A DNA stretch of 64,000 bases from Rheinheimera sp. MMS21-TC3 (GCF_032229285.1 NZ_CP135084.1:2976001-3040000); one strand, 5' to 3'; shown: positions 47,613 to 58,218, counted from the first letter of the stretch. A program made the numbers and translations. Notes: generated from the letters alone by a model not told the origin.

Positions 47613-47986
47613 GTTCACATTTCAACGTTCCCGTTGAGGTTGAAACCTTTTATATCGCAGCACAATCAGATCCCGCAGCAGAACGTTATGTGTTTGCTTA
47701 TACAATTACTATTCGCAATTTAACTAGCGATAACCTACAACTACTACGTCGCTATTGGTTAATTACTGACGCTAATGGTAAAGAAACCGAAGTTAGTGGT
47801 GAAGGAGTTGTTGGTGAACAACCTGAATTAGCTCCAGGCAGTAGCTATCGCTATACCAGCGGTGCAGTCTTAGATACTCCCGTTGGCACTATGCAAGGAC
47901 ATTATGAAATGATTAATGCCAGCAAAGAGGCCATAACAGCGCCTATTCCATTATTTCGTTTAGCTATGCCTAATATTTTAAATTAA
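47609..47986 (+). CDS. apaG: ApaG (DUF525) protein
   Basis: A 125-residue single-domain DUF525 immunoglobulin-like beta-sandwich protein of uncertain role, conserved next to apa[39 protein letters not shown] and the phosphate-loop-like GEGVVGEQP are family marks. I use ATG 47609 (in the ATGA overlap with the rsmA stop, GAGAAAG upstream); a nine-codon longer frame is not favoured. It shares one base with the apaH start. Confidence 0.96.
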   Translation: MSSHFNVPVEVETFYIAAQSDPAAERYVFAYTITIRNLTSDNLQLLRRYWLITDANGKETEVSGEGVVGEQPELAPGSSYRYTSGAVLDTPVGTMQGHYEMINASKEAITAPIPLFRLAMPNILN

Positions 47987-48792
47987 TGGCCACTTACGTT
48001 ATAGGTGACTTGCAGGGCTGTTTTGAGCCTTTGCAGCGCTTATTGCAACAGATTAACTTTTCAACTAAAGATGACACCCTCTGGTTTTGTGGTGATCTTA
48101 TTGCTCGTGGTCCACAATCTTTAGAATGCTTAAACTTTATCTATAACTTAGGTAGCTCTGCTCAAGTCGTCTTAGGTAACCATGATTTGCATTTTATTGC
48201 CTGTTATTATGGTATTGCTGAAGTTAAAGCCAAAGATAAATTACAGCCTTTATTACAAGCCAACAATCTTGAAACACTAGTGCATTGGTTAAGATATCAA
48301 CCATTAATGCATGTCTGTCAGCAACGCAATGCCATGATGGTACATGCTGGCTTAGCACCGGATTGGCAACTAACTGAAGCTCTAGAAATGACCCAAGAGG
48401 TACAAACTCAACTACAGCAGCAGCCTTTAAATTTGTTGCAAAACATGTATGGTAATAAGCCTGTTCGTTTTGCTGATGCTAAGACAAAAGAACAAAGGTG
48501 GCGCTATACAATCAATAGCTGCACCAGAATGCGCTTTTGCTCAAAAACAGGAGCATTAGACTTAAAGCACAAAGGACACCCTAATGATCAGCCAGATTTG
48601 GTACCTTGGTATGAGTTTTGTCGCAATAAAGTTTTACCTCAACTATTTTTTGGCCATTGGGCCGCATTAAATGGCTTTAGCCCTGTAGACAATGTTTTTG
48701 CATTAGACACTGGCTGTGTATGGGGCAATAGCTTAACAGCCTACTGTATTGATAGCCAAAAACGATTTAGTGTGGCAGCAACTGTTCTTTAG
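47986..48792 (+). CDS. apaH: Symmetrical bis(5'-nucleosyl)-tetraphosphatase ApaH
   Basis: ApaH hydrolyses Ap4A to ADP, and removes Np4 caps from RNA in E. coli. The 268-residue metallophosphatase shows DLQGCFEPL (metal), WFCGDLIARGP, VLGNHDLHF and MVHAGLAPDW in order, and ends with the GHWAALNG and ALDTGCVWGN motifs. Length is close to E. coli (280). It is the last gene of the lptD operon; a chemoreceptor gene follows after 80 bp, with no obvious terminator between. Confidence 0.97.
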   Translation: MATYVIGDLQGCFEPLQRLLQQINFSTKDDTLWFCGDLIARGPQSLECLNFIYNLGSSAQVVLGNHDLHFIACYYGIAEVKAKDKLQPLLQANNLETLVHWLRYQPLMHVCQQRNAMMVHAGLAPDWQLTEALEMTQEVQTQLQQQPLNLLQNMYGNKPVRFADAKTKEQRWRYTINSCTRMRFCSKTGALDLKHKGHPNDQPDLVPWYEFCRNKVLPQLFFGHWAALNGFSPVDNVFALDTGCVWGNSLTAYCIDSQKRFSVAATVL

Positions 48793-48872
48793 CTGTATAT
48801 TTACATTACATAAGTATATTAAGGCCTAATTTATTTGTAGGTCTTAAATAGTCAGACCTATTGGGAGTTATT

Positions 48873-50885
48873 ATGACGTTAACAGTTGCATTAAGAGTGA
48901 TCGGTGGCTTTGCCATCACTTCACTGTTGCTTCTTTTTCTTGGCGGTACCGCCTATTTCAGTCTCAACAGTATTAGCCAGTCTACTTCTGGAGTTAACGA
49001 GGTTTCTATTCCGGCTTTAGAGCAAAGCGCCATTATGAAGAGTGGCTTTGTCTTAATGAGTAAGTTAAATCAAACCGCTTTTTATGCTAATAGTTTAACT
49101 GAATTAGATACTTTACAACTCCAGTTTACAGAAGAAAAACAAGCTTATGAGCGTAGTTTCGCTAACTTACTAAAAGCAGTAGCTAATGATGCAACACTAA
49201 AGCGAGCCACTAATAGCACTAATGATTCTTATACTCGTTTTACAGCCATAGCGACCGAATTATTTTCTACTATCGATTTTAGCCTTAAAACACAAAATAC
49301 TATTGCTAAAAATCTAGTAGAGCTAGAAGATAATGCCGATAATATGGCTATGTTAATCCTAGACTTTACTGATGTCCGCGACGTACAGCGTCGTTTTCCA
49401 AAAGCTTATAGTGCGGCAACATCTATTGAAACAGGTATTAATACCTTAATTAGTAATGTGGTTGACTTAAATCGCACGGCCTCTGCCAGCACGGTTGCCA
49501 CCCTAAATAATGAAGTTAACTTTCGTTTAACTGAGATTAATAACCAATTTACTATTATCCAAGATGAAACCTCAGGTCAAGTACCTTTAGTCAGTGAGTT
49601 AGCAGAAAAAATTAATAATATTAGTAATTTACTGTCAGGTAGCAACGGCATTCCACAATTAAAAACCCAACATCTAAATAGCTTAGCAAAAGCAACTCAA
49701 CTATTAACTCAAGCTGATGAGCAAACGGTTATTGCTATGCAAGGCTTAGATGCATTATTAAATCAAGCGCGTTCAGCTGCTGAAACTATCCAGCAAGACA
49801 CTGAGCAAAGCGTAACAAATGCCATTACCACTATCTTTGTAGTAGTGCTGCTATCTATTTTATTTTCAATCCTCATTGCTACTATAACCGTGCGCAGTAT
49901 CTCGATACCGCTGGCTAAAGTAAATCATATTTTAGGCGTTGTCGCCTCAGGTGATCTAACTCAAAAGCTTGATGATAGTTCTAAAGATGAATTTGGTACT
50001 TTAGCGAGGAACTGTAACCAAGTAATTAGTAACTTACAGCAGTTAATCCAAGGTATTATTTCTCGTTCTACCCAGCTAGCTGCAGCTTCAGAACAAACAT
50101 CGACCATTACCGTACAAACAACCCATGCCATTCGGGAGCAGAAGTCACAAGTTACCCAAGCAGCTACTGCAACCACTGAAATGAATAGTACGGCCCATGG
50201 CGTTTTACAAAGTGCTAATGACACTGTGGTAGTTATCCAAAATGCCAATACTGAGACAGAGCGCGTAAAAGGTATATCATTAGAGAATAAGAATATTATT
50301 CTAGAACTGTCAAATGAAGTTGAACAAGCATCTGAAGTGATTAATAAACTACATAAAGATAGCACCTCTATCGGTAGCATTTTAGATGTTATTCGCGGCA
50401 TTGCAGAGCAAACGAACTTATTAGCTTTAAACGCTGCAATCGAAGCGGCTAGAGCCGGTGAGCAAGGCCGCGGATTTGCTGTCGTAGCAGATGAGGTGCG
50501 CTCTTTAGCCAGTAAAACACAGCAATCAACTCAAGAAATTCAAGCAATGATCCAAGTGCTACAAAGTGGTGCTCATGCCGCTGTTGAAGCGATGAATAAA
50601 GGTAAAAAGCAAGCTGAAAACTGTGTAGCAAAAACAGAGTTAGCTACCACAGCTTTGGATTCTATTTCCATAGCAGTTCATTCTGCTCGTGAAAGTAGTG
50701 AGCAAATATCTGATGCAGCTAAAGAGCAAAATCAGGTATCACTAGAAATAAGTAAGTTATTAGAGTCCATAGTTTCTATTGCAGAAGAAACAGCTTCTGG
50801 CGCTGAACAAACATCAGAGTCTAGCCATGAAGTTGCTCGCTTAGCCGAAGAGTTACGAGTATCAGTCGAACAATTCAAAGTTTAA
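48873..50885 (+). CDS. Methyl-accepting chemotaxis protein
   Basis: A 670-residue chemoreceptor. TM1 is at about 7-28, a long periplasmic helical sensor domain runs to about 312, TM2 is about 313-336 and a HAMP domain follows (about 337-390). The cytoplasmic signalling domain contains the hairpin tip [32 protein letters not shown] that contacts CheA and CheW. The mature start is ATG 48873 (GGGAG upstream), not the TTG at 48861. The ligand domain looks like a long helical bundle with no recognised motif. In E. coli folA neighbours apaH; this gene intervenes. No che genes are near. Confidence 0.93.
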   Translation: MTLTVALRVIGGFAITSLLLLFLGGTAYFSLNSISQSTSGVNEVSIPALEQSAIMKSGFVLMSKLNQTAFYANSLTELDTLQLQFTEEKQAYERSFANLLKAVANDATLKRATNSTNDSYTRFTAIATELFSTIDFSLKTQNTIAKNLVELEDNADNMAMLILDFTDVRDVQRRFPKAYSAATSIETGINTLISNVVDLNRTASASTVATLNNEVNFRLTEINNQFTIIQDETSGQVPLVSELAEKINNISNLLSGSNGIPQLKTQHLNSLAKATQLLTQADEQTVIAMQGLDALLNQARSAAETIQQDTEQSVTNAITTIFVVVLLSILFSILIATITVRSISIPLAKVNHILGVVASGDLTQKLDDSSKDEFGTLARNCNQVISNLQQLIQGIISRSTQLAAASEQTSTITVQTTHAIREQKSQVTQAATATTEMNSTAHGVLQSANDTVVVIQNANTETERVKGISLENKNIILELSNEVEQASEVINKLHKDSTSIGSILDVIRGIAEQTNLLALNAAIEAARAGEQGRGFAVVADEVRSLASKTQQSTQEIQAMIQVLQSGAHAAVEAMNKGKKQAENCVAKTELATTALDSISIAVHSARESSEQISDAAKEQNQVSLEISKLLESIVSIAEETASGAEQTSESSHEVARLAEELRVSVEQFKV

Positions 50886-50902
50886 TTATATAGCCTTTAC
50901 TT

Positions 50903-50941
50903 AGAACAAAAAAATCCGCTTTTAGCGGATTTTTTTGTTCT
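50903..50941. terminator. Strong bidirectional terminator
   Basis: A perfect 18-bp inverted repeat, AGAACAAAAAAATCCGCT (50903-50920) and its complement (50924-50941), around a TTT loop. It separates the convergent chemoreceptor and DUF3718 genes. Confidence 0.92.
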
Positions 50942-50951
50942 AAAATAGCTT

Positions 50952-51323
50952 TTACTCAGCTCTTTGTTTTAATACTTCAAATAATGGCGAGCCAGAATAG
51001 CCATTTGCTTCTGCCCAAGCAATATCACCCGAATCTGCAACATCTGAGGCTGGTAATTGTTTCACCATAAACTCACCTACATCATCAGCTTTGTTAATAA
51101 AAGCAAAACGGATCAGGCTATTACCATTACAATAAACACCTGAGTAAACACTACGCAGCCTTAAGCGACGATCACTTAACACCTTACGTAATCTATTTTT
51201 ATCATTTGCAGCAACATAATCACACATTGACGCTACTAATTGCTCATTAGCTAAGGCTACAGGCGAAGTGAAAGCCACAAACCCTACTAGTGTACTGCAA
51301 AATAAAGCGGGTAATATTTTCAT
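50952..51323 (-). CDS. DUF3718 family exported protein
   Basis: A 123-residue exported protein with a signal peptide (about 1-25, ending ALA). The mature part has two Cys (C34 in MCDYVAAND and C67 in VYCNGNS, about 33 apart) that could form a disulfide, and the motif VGEFMVKQLPASD. This matches the DUF3718 pattern found in Alteromonadales proteins of unknown function. AAGGAG precedes the ATG. It lies downstream of folA on the minus strand with an 83-bp gap. Confidence 0.7.
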   Translation of the reverse strand: MKILPALFCSTLVGFVAFTSPVALANEQLVASMCDYVAANDKNRLRKVLSDRRLRLRSVYSGVYCNGNSLIRFAFINKADDVGEFMVKQLPASDVADSGDIAWAEANGYSGSPLFEVLKQRAE

Positions 51324-51406
51324 GCACTACTCCTTACTTAATATATATAAACTATATTAGCAATAAGTGAATATGGGCGCAAATAAGTCCCCATTTACCT
51401 TAATAA

Positions 51407-51895
51407 TTATTGGCGTTCCAAAGTAATAAAGCGACATGAAAATGGATTAGCTGCATCAGCATTATGCTGATGCTCTGCAACTAACGACCAATTTCCAGCA
51501 GCCAAATAATCTGGAAAGTAAGCATCACCATCAACGGTTAAATCAATTTCAGTTAAATATAACCGTTCAGCAAGCGGTAAACATTGTTGATAAATTTGTC
51601 CACCACCAATAACCATCACCTCATCAGCAGCTGCTGTCAAAGTAAAAGCTTGTTCTAACGAGCCCACCCATTCAGCACCTTTAGTTTCAGCTGGAGCTTG
51701 CCTACTAATAACAATATTGCGACGGTTTGGTAACAGCCTGCCGATAGACTCAAATGTTTTGCGGCCCATTATAACGGGCTTTCCCATAGTCACTTTTTTA
51801 AAGTGTTGTAAATCAATAGGTAAATGCCAGGGCATTTCGTTATTTAGACCAATAACACGATTATTGGCCATCGCCGCTACCATAGATATCTTCAT
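51407..51895 (-). CDS. folA: Dihydrofolate reductase FolA
   Basis: The 162-residue enzyme reduces dihydrofolate with NADPH and is the trimethoprim target. The N-terminus KISMVAAMANNRVIGLNNEMPWHLPID has the catalytic acidic residue after PWHLP (Asp27 equivalent). GRKTFESIGR, LPNRRNIVIS and VIGGGQIYQQCL are present. Length is close to E. coli (159). It lies 10 bp downstream of obgE on the minus strand, so it is probably cotranscribed with obgE. Confidence 0.95.
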   Translation of the reverse strand: MKISMVAAMANNRVIGLNNEMPWHLPIDLQHFKKVTMGKPVIMGRKTFESIGRLLPNRRNIVISRQAPAETKGAEWVGSLEQAFTLTAAADEVMVIGGGQIYQQCLPLAERLYLTEIDLTVDGDAYFPDYLAAGNWSLVAEHQHNADAANPFSCRFITLERQ

Positions 51896-51905
51896 CAGCT
51901 AATCC

Positions 51906-53105
<1,200 letters not shown>

Positions 53106-53184
53106 CTAACTACTAGCTGAACTATAAGTATAACTTAGCTTAGGCTAAAAATAAAAAATACCTAGAGCAACCTGTTTATTTAAT

Positions 53185-53213
53185 AAAAAACCCCGCACAA
53201 GGCGGGGTTTTTT
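53185..53213 (-). terminator. Intrinsic terminator after rpmA
   Basis: AAAAAACCCCGC (53185-53196) and GCGGGGTTTTTT (53202-53213) around a 5-base loop, 13 bp after the rpmA stop. The symmetric A and T runs would work on either strand; it separates rplU-rpmA from obgE. Confidence 0.9.
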
Positions 53214-53226
53214 CACAGCGATAAGC

Positions 53227-53484
53227 TTATTCGCTTACAATGCTGACGAATCTACGATTGTGCTCGCCTTTCACTTCAAACTTCACTTTACCTTCAGTTA
53301 AAGCGAACAAAGTGTGATCTTTACCAATACCAACATTAGAACCAGCGTGGAACTTAGTTCCGCGTTGACGCACAATGATGCTACCAGCTAAAACCGACTC
53401 ACCACCAAAACGCTTAACACCTAAGCGTTTAGCTTCTGAATCGCGACCGTTACGAGTGCTACCTACACCTTTCTTACTTGCCAT
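53227..53484 (-). CDS. rpmA: 50S ribosomal protein L27
   Basis: The 85-residue L27 sits near the peptidyl transferase centre. The start [20 protein letters not shown] and the [15 protein letters not shown] segment are standard. The N-terminal ASKKG extension is intact. It is the second gene of rplU-rpmA, 15 bp after rplU. A terminator follows. Confidence 0.98.
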   Translation of the reverse strand: MASKKGVGSTRNGRDSEAKRLGVKRFGGESVLAGSIIVRQRGTKFHAGSNVGIGKDHTLFALTEGKVKFEVKGEHNRRFVSIVSE

Positions 53485-53499
53485 GTGTCGATACTCCTG

Positions 53500-53808
53500 T
53501 TACGCGCTGATGCTGGTGATTTTCACTTCAGTGAACCACTGACGATGGCCCATCTGATTACGTGAATGCTTACGACGGCGGAATTTAACGATTTTAATTT
53601 TATCGCCACGGCCATGATTGACCACTTCCGCTACCACTTTACTACCTTCTAATAAAGGTGCACCGATGTTGATTTCTTCGCCATTGGCGATCATCAAAGG
53701 TGTAAATTCGATTGTTGCGCCGGTTTCTAAGTCTAGTTTTTCTAGACGTAGAGTTTGACCTTCCGTCACACGGTGCTGTTTACCGCCACTTTGGAAAACC
53801 GCGTACAT
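53500..53808 (-). CDS. rplU: 50S ribosomal protein L21
   Basis: The 102-residue L21 binds 23S rRNA. The true start is [14 protein letters not shown] at 53808; the open frame begins 7 codons earlier. [21 protein letters not shown] is the conserved C-terminal RNA-binding segment. It is the first gene of the rplU-rpmA operon, with a strong promoter 71-99 bp upstream. Divergent ispB is 212 bp away, the usual gammaproteobacterial layout. Confidence 0.98.
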   Translation of the reverse strand: MYAVFQSGGKQHRVTEGQTLRLEKLDLETGATIEFTPLMIANGEEINIGAPLLEGSKVVAEVVNHGRGDKIKIVKFRRRKHSRNQMGHRQWFTEVKITSISA

Positions 53809-53878
53809 AGTTAACTCCGTACAAAGCACGCCATAGCCATATTAAAGGGGGCGTGTTAATTCAATTCACAGGGCGCGA

Positions 53879-53907
53879 ATTGTACGCAATTTCCCCTAGC
53901 CCCGCAA
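53879..53907 (-). promoter_or_regulatory. Strong sigma-70 promoter of rplU-rpmA
   Basis: On the minus strand, TTGCGG (complement of 53902-53907), exactly 17 bases, then TACAAT (complement of 53879-53884). A GC-rich discriminator (GCGCCC, complement of 53871-53876) follows, as at stringently controlled ribosomal promoters. Growth-rate and ppGpp control is inferred from that only. Confidence 0.75.
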
Positions 53908-54020
53908 GTAGAAATAAAAAAAAGATCACTTAGTTACTAAAAGGATCGACATTTACTTGGGGACTGGGGGCTCTATAGTGTAGAATTGGCACCATTCTTG
54001 GGTTTAAGCAGTTGTTTTTT

Positions 54021-54992
54021 ATGTCACTTCAACAGATCCAGCAACTTACTGCCACTGATATGGCAGCAGTGAATCGGCATATCTTTTCACAATTAAATTC
54101 CGACGTTGCGTTAATTAATCAATTAGGCATTTATATTGTTAATAGTGGTGGCAAAAGATTGCGGCCACTTTTAGCAGTATTAGCCGCGCGAGCATTAGGC
54201 TACCAAGGAGAGAAACATCTCTCTATTGCGGCTATTATTGAATTTATTCATACCTCAACACTGTTACATGATGATGTTGTTGATGAATCGACTTTGCGCC
54301 GGGGCAAGCAAACCGCTAATGCCTTGTTTGGTAATCAAGCCAGTGTTTTGGTCGGTGACTTTTTATATAGTCGCTCATTCCAGATGATGGTAGAAATTAA
54401 TAATATGCGTGTCATGCATATATTAGCTGATGCCACTAACATTATTGCTGAAGGCGAAGTGTTACAGTTAATGAATATTAACGATCCAGACACGACCGAG
54501 CAAAGCTATATGCAGGTTATATACTGTAAAACAGCCAAACTATTTGAAGCTGCAACCCAATTGGCTGCGGTTATAGCCGAGCAACCTGAGCATATTGAAC
54601 TTAGCATGCAACGTTACGGCATGCACTTAGGCACCGCATTTCAGCTTATTGATGATGTTTTAGATTACCAAGCGGACGCTGCTGAACTAGGTAAAAACCT
54701 TGGCGATGACTTAGCTGAAGGCAAGCCAACTTTACCTTTAATCTATGCTTTACAACACGGCACAGCTGAGCAGCAAAGCTTAATTAAAGCGGCTATCACT
54801 GAAGGTAACGGTTTAACCCACTTTACTGAAATAATGACAGCCTTAAACGAAACTAAAGCCTTTGAATACACCAGAAAAGTAGCAGAGCAAGAAGCACTAA
54901 AAGCGCAACAAGCCCTTGCTGATATTCCTGACTCTGAATATAAAACAGCTTTACTGGCTTTAGCTGATATAGCGGTATCACGTAACCATTAG
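54021..54992 (+). CDS. ispB: Octaprenyl diphosphate synthase IspB
   Basis: IspB makes the octaprenyl side chain of ubiquinone and menaquinone. The 323-residue enzyme has GGKRLRPLLAVL near residue 45, the first Asp-rich motif LLHDDVVDE (DDxxD-type, about 81-89) and the second DDVLDY (about 211-216). I start at ATG 54021 (MSLQQIQQLTATDMAAVN, like E. coli IspB); the TTG at 54012 is less likely. Product chain length follows from residues I cannot confirm. Confidence 0.95.
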   Translation: MSLQQIQQLTATDMAAVNRHIFSQLNSDVALINQLGIYIVNSGGKRLRPLLAVLAARALGYQGEKHLSIAAIIEFIHTSTLLHDDVVDESTLRRGKQTANALFGNQASVLVGDFLYSRSFQMMVEINNMRVMHILADATNIIAEGEVLQLMNINDPDTTEQSYMQVIYCKTAKLFEAATQLAAVIAEQPEHIELSMQRYGMHLGTAFQLIDDVLDYQADAAELGKNLGDDLAEGKPTLPLIYALQHGTAEQQSLIKAAITEGNGLTHFTEIMTALNETKAFEYTRKVAEQEALKAQQALADIPDSEYKTALLALADIAVSRNH

Positions 54993-55011
54993 GCTTGAAT
55001 GTAATCTCCAT

Positions 55012-55037
55012 AAAAAAGGCGCTTAAGCGCCTTTTTT
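55012..55037. terminator. Bidirectional terminator between ispB and mdh
   Basis: AAAAAAGGCGCTTAAGCGCC followed by TTTTTT forms a self-complementary hairpin, with A and T runs on both sides, between convergent ispB and mdh. Confidence 0.9.
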
Positions 55038-55060
55038 ATTACAAGCTAAATCTCACTAGA

Positions 55061-55999
55061 TTAGTTGTTTTTTACAAAGTCTTCGCCAAGCGTAATATCA
55101 CCTTGTAATGTAGGTAACATATCGTTCATCGCTTTTTGTTCAAAGGCACTTAACTCACCGATAGGTAATAGTTTTTCTACACCATTTTTACCTAACACTA
55201 ATGGCTGAGCAAAGAAACGAGCATGCTCACCTTCACCTTCAACATAAGCGTATTCTGTAACTTCTTCGCCTTGTAAGCCTTTCATTAATGATAAGCAAAA
55301 ACGCGCAGCTGCTTGGCCCATAGATAAAGTAGCTGAGCCACCACCGGCTTTAGCTTCAACAACTTCAGTACCAGCATTTTGAATACGGTGAGTTAATGAA
55401 CTCACTTCTTCATCAGTGAAGCTTACACCTGCAACTTGAGATAAAAGAGGCAGAATAGTAGTGCCACTATGGCCACCAATTACTGGCACCTGTACTTCAG
55501 TTGGATTTTTACCTTTTAATTGGCCAATAAAGGTTTCGGCACGAATAACGTCAAGCGTTGTTACGCCAAATAAACGACGTGGATCGTAAGTACCTGCTTT
55601 TTTAAATACATCAGCAGCAATAGCAACAGTTGTATTTACTGGGTTAGTAATAATACCGACTAATGCTTTTGGACACTGTTCTACAATGGCTTCAGCTAAG
55701 GTTTTAACAACACCCGCATTGATATTAAATAAATCTGAACGGTCCATACCTGGCTTACGAGGCATACCAGCAGGGATCATTACAATATCGGCATCTTTTA
55801 ATGCAGGATTTAAATCTTCTTTACCATAGCCTGTTACAGTTACAGCTGTTGGGATGTGGCTTAAATCTACCGCCACACCAGGTGTAACTGGAGCCAGATC
55901 ATACAATGCCAAATCTGTACCGGCTGGTAAGTCTAATTTTAATAGCAAAGATAATGCCTGACCTATACCGCCGGCGGCACCTAATACGGCAACTTTCAT
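55061..55999 (-). CDS. mdh: NAD-dependent malate dehydrogenase
   Basis: Malate dehydrogenase of the TCA cycle. The 312-residue product starts [14 protein letters not shown] at 55999 (GGAGAG four bases upstream); the frame runs four codons further up. GAAGGIGQ is the NAD-binding motif (7-14), [17 protein letters not shown] the substrate loop with two Arg, and GGHSGTT (176-182) carries the catalytic His. Length equals E. coli (312). Divergent from argR, 183 bp apart, as in E. coli. Confidence 0.97.
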   Translation of the reverse strand: MKVAVLGAAGGIGQALSLLLKLDLPAGTDLALYDLAPVTPGVAVDLSHIPTAVTVTGYGKEDLNPALKDADIVMIPAGMPRKPGMDRSDLFNINAGVVKTLAEAIVEQCPKALVGIITNPVNTTVAIAADVFKKAGTYDPRRLFGVTTLDVIRAETFIGQLKGKNPTEVQVPVIGGHSGTTILPLLSQVAGVSFTDEEVSSLTHRIQNAGTEVVEAKAGGGSATLSMGQAAARFCLSLMKGLQGEEVTEYAYVEGEGEHARFFAQPLVLGKNGVEKLLPIGELSAFEQKAMNDMLPTLQGDITLGEDFVKNN

Positions 56000-56182
56000 G
56001 ATTCTCTCCAAGTAAGGGTTCTATGAAAACGCGTCAACAATACTGAAACCGCGCAAAAATTACAATTGACATCAGCCTAAAGTCTAAGCATTTTACCTAA
56101 ATTTAGTGTACTTTAGCCAACAAAGTTTTTTATTACGCCAATTTAATTAATTTGCTGATACTGATTAGGAGCATTTTACTTT

Positions 56183-56650
56183 ATGACCAAGCAAGCCCAA
56201 CAGGAAGCTTTAATTCGAGCATTTAAAGCTATACTTAAAACTGAAGGTTATGGCTCACAAAGCGAGATTGTTGAAGCCTTAAAAAATGATGGCTTCGATA
56301 ATATTAGTCAATCTAAAATTTCCCGTATGCTTAGCAAGTATGGTGCAGTACGTATTCGCAATGCCAAACAAGAAATGGTTTATACCTTGCCTGCAGAATT
56401 AAGTGTTCCTACAACTCAAAGCCCTCTAAGGCAGTTAGTGTTAGAGATTGAACATAATGATGTGATGATTATTGTTCGCACTAGCCCAGGTGCTGCACAG
56501 TTAATAGCTCGTTTACTTGACTCTATTGGCAAGGCTGAAGGCGTATTAGGGACTATTGCCGGTGATGATACTATTTTTATTGCACCACAAAGCGTGAAAA
56601 ACATTAATTTCACCTTAAAAAACATCACCGAATTATTTGAGAAAGTTTAA
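56183..56650 (+). CDS. argR: Arginine repressor ArgR
   Basis: ArgR is a hexameric arginine-dependent repressor of arginine biosynthesis. The 155-residue protein has a winged helix DNA-binding domain (about 1-70; [26 protein letters not shown]) and a C-terminal arginine-binding oligomerisation domain with [16 protein letters not shown] and [11 protein letters not shown]. Length matches E. coli (156). AGGAG precedes the ATG. Its stop overlaps by 4 bp the opposite-strand Dyp-type gene. I could not find a convincing ARG box upstream. Confidence 0.96.
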   Translation: MTKQAQQEALIRAFKAILKTEGYGSQSEIVEALKNDGFDNISQSKISRMLSKYGAVRIRNAKQEMVYTLPAELSVPTTQSPLRQLVLEIEHNDVMIIVRTSPGAAQLIARLLDSIGKAEGVLGTIAGDDTIFIAPQSVKNINFTLKNITELFEKV

Positions 56651-57576
56651 GTATGTCCTATCCCTAGCTCTAAAAAGCTTATTGAAGGCGCGTAAAATGC
56701 TGCGCTACAAGCAAACTGACAATAATTAATTAATTGATCCGGAGCTTCTACTTCAGAAGTTACAGCTAATCGACGTAAGACATGCTGCTCTAACACTTCT
56801 GCAGTAGCTGCAAAGCTGACCTCCATATTGCCTTGTTGCTTTAACTGGGCAAAAGGCATATTTTGCTTTAACAACATTTTAGTCGCATCCTTTGCTGATT
56901 GTTGAGCCAATGCCCAATGACTATCAGCGGCTAATAAGTCAGTATCTAGTGCTTTGCCACTCACCTTGTCCATACCCATTATAGCTTCTTGTTCTACTAT
57001 CGTTAATTGTTGCCAGGCTTTTAAATCATAAATAACTTGCTGCACAAACACATAACTTCCAGCTGCTAATAAGGGCTGCAATTCTTGATCAACTAATGCA
57101 ACTTGCCGTTTCAATCGGCCATTTAGGTTATTTGTTACATCGATAAAACCAGTTAAATTACGGCCATCTAAATAACGAAAACCTTGAATAAAGTCTTGAA
57201 TGTCAATATTACCTTCTAAAAGCTGTAAAACTTGTTGGCAAGCAATATAGTTAACATCTTGTCGATCTGAACGTATTTGAATAAATAAATCTATCGGTGT
57301 CGCAGCTAACTCATGATCACTATTTTGTGGATCGGGAAAAGGCACTAAGCCCAAAGGCCGGGCATCTGGATATAAGCTATCCCAAAAGTTACTACCAATT
57401 GCAATGACACTAGTTAGCATAGCTTCTGAAAAATGATCCGCTAATCGCTCTATCAGCGCTGGCAGACGTGCTAATTTATAACGTAGTTGCCGTTCATGGC
57501 CTTCTAAAGCATTTAATAGTAAATAACTGCCATGCAAATTGGCCTCTGTACATATCCCTAACTGTTCGCGAGCCAT
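56647..57576 (-). CDS. Dyp-type peroxidase (YfeX-like), divergent active site
   Basis: A 309-residue relative of dye-decolourising peroxidases, closest in pattern to cytoplasmic YfeX. Aligning by memory: the motif TGFVDGTENP appears as [10 protein letters not shown] (141-150), keeping Asp146 but with Val147 in place of the Gly of GxxDG. The proximal haem His is probably H220 (ADSHW). The distal Arg position (IVRQSLPYG in YfeX) reads [10 protein letters not shown], Lys237 for Arg. The fold and haem ligand therefore look kept while the peroxide-handling site differs. It is alone on the minus strand. The CsrB-like RNA and its UvrY box lie upstream. Activity, if any, is uncertain. Confidence 0.7.
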   Translation of the reverse strand: MAREQLGICTEANLHGSYLLLNALEGHERQLRYKLARLPALIERLADHFSEAMLTSVIAIGSNFWDSLYPDARPLGLVPFPDPQNSDHELAATPIDLFIQIRSDRQDVNYIACQQVLQLLEGNIDIQDFIQGFRYLDGRNLTGFIDVTNNLNGRLKRQVALVDQELQPLLAAGSYVFVQQVIYDLKAWQQLTIVEQEAIMGMDKVSGKALDTDLLAADSHWALAQQSAKDATKMLLKQNMPFAQLKQQGNMEVSFAATAEVLEQHVLRRLAVTSEVEAPDQLINYCQFACSAAFYAPSISFLELGIGHT

Positions 57577-57644
57577 ATTTATCCCTATGATAATAGCTAT
57601 ATCATCAGCAAATGTAGCTAAAGGTGTTTTTTTGCCGCATCTCT

Positions 57645-57662
57645 TGTGAGATATCTCTCACA
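57645..57662. promoter_or_regulatory. UvrY/GacA binding site (18-bp palindrome) upstream of csrB-like RNA
   Basis: TGTGAGATATCTCTCACA is a perfect 18-bp inverted repeat, and one more base pair at each end (57644 and 57663) extends it. It closely matches the UvrY site known upstream of enterobacterial csrB (TGTGAGAGATCTCTTACA, from memory) and the GacA box of Pseudomonas. It lies about 180 bp upstream of the likely start of the csrB-like RNA, similar to the distance in E. coli. Confidence 0.75.
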
Positions 57663-57832
57663 AAGTAGTGCGCTTTAACGTCAAAACCCTGTAGCCATGC
57701 TGAAGCAATAAACCATAACATATTGTATTAATTAAACTTAACGCTGCTTCTAAATAAATCTCGATAATACTACCGCATCTGTATGGATAAAAGTAGCCCC
57801 CTTTTTAGCCGTCAATGATGCATAATTATCAC

Positions 57833-58167
57833 GTCGATTGATTGACACCTTGACAAGATGTTAAGGCACAGCAGGACGCTGTACCTTGCTAGGATAGCAC
57901 AAGGATAGAAATAGGACCTGTTCAGGATGAACATAAGCTATTGAAAAGGAATAATTCAATAGCTGCAGGATGCAAGGACACACTTGGATAAGTGCACATT
58001 GCAGGACGCAATGTTTAAGGATGAAAGGAAAGGCGGGAAGCCTCAGGGATACTCCAGGATGGAGTTCAAGGATGATATGCTAAAGGATAAGCACCGCAAG
58101 GGATGCAAAACAGGCCTTAGGTGAGCAAGCAGTGAATAGCTCACCTTACCCTGTGCCTTTATTTTTT
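57833..58167 (+). ncRNA. csrB: CsrB/RsmZ-family regulatory RNA (CsrA-sequestering)
   Basis: CsrB-type RNAs bind many CsrA dimers and relieve CsrA repression of mRNAs. In the region 57841-58140, 19 GGA triplets occur on the plus strand (first 57874, last 58101), mostly as AGGA. Many sit in the loops of small perfect hairpins: 57868-57882 (loop AGGAC), 57936-57964 (10-bp stem, loop with AGGA), 57981-57994 (GGAT), 57996-58014 (7-bp stem, AGGAC), 58031-58043 (GGGAA), 58051-58065 (AGGAT), 58078-58093. It ends in a terminator. The 3' end is fairly certain. The 5' end is not: CATAAT at 57821-57826 would put it near 57833. About 335 nt is close to E. coli CsrB (369). Confidence 0.85.
58110..58167 (+). 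terminator. Terminator of the csrB-like RNA
   Basis: GGTGAGC (58120-58126) pairs with GCTCACC (58139-58145), and an outer ACAGG/CCTGT stem (58110-58114 with 58150-58154) extends it. A T-rich tail follows (58158-58167). It ends about 50 bp before the ilvC stop on the opposite strand. Confidence 0.75.
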
Positions 58168-58218
58168 CAGTACACCACTTAACTTTATATTAGTTAATAC
58201 AGTACCCACGTTATTCAC

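Noticed and set aside
57587..57605. Palindrome ATGATA...TATCAT upstream of the Dyp-type gene as a Fur box
   Set aside because: It matches only part of the Fur consensus and the spacing is off; AT-rich DNA yields such repeats often.
57842..57855. Two TTGACA hexamers as -35 boxes for the csrB-like RNA
   Set aside because: No TATAAT-like hexamer sits 16-18 bp downstream of either, so they are not a convincing promoter.
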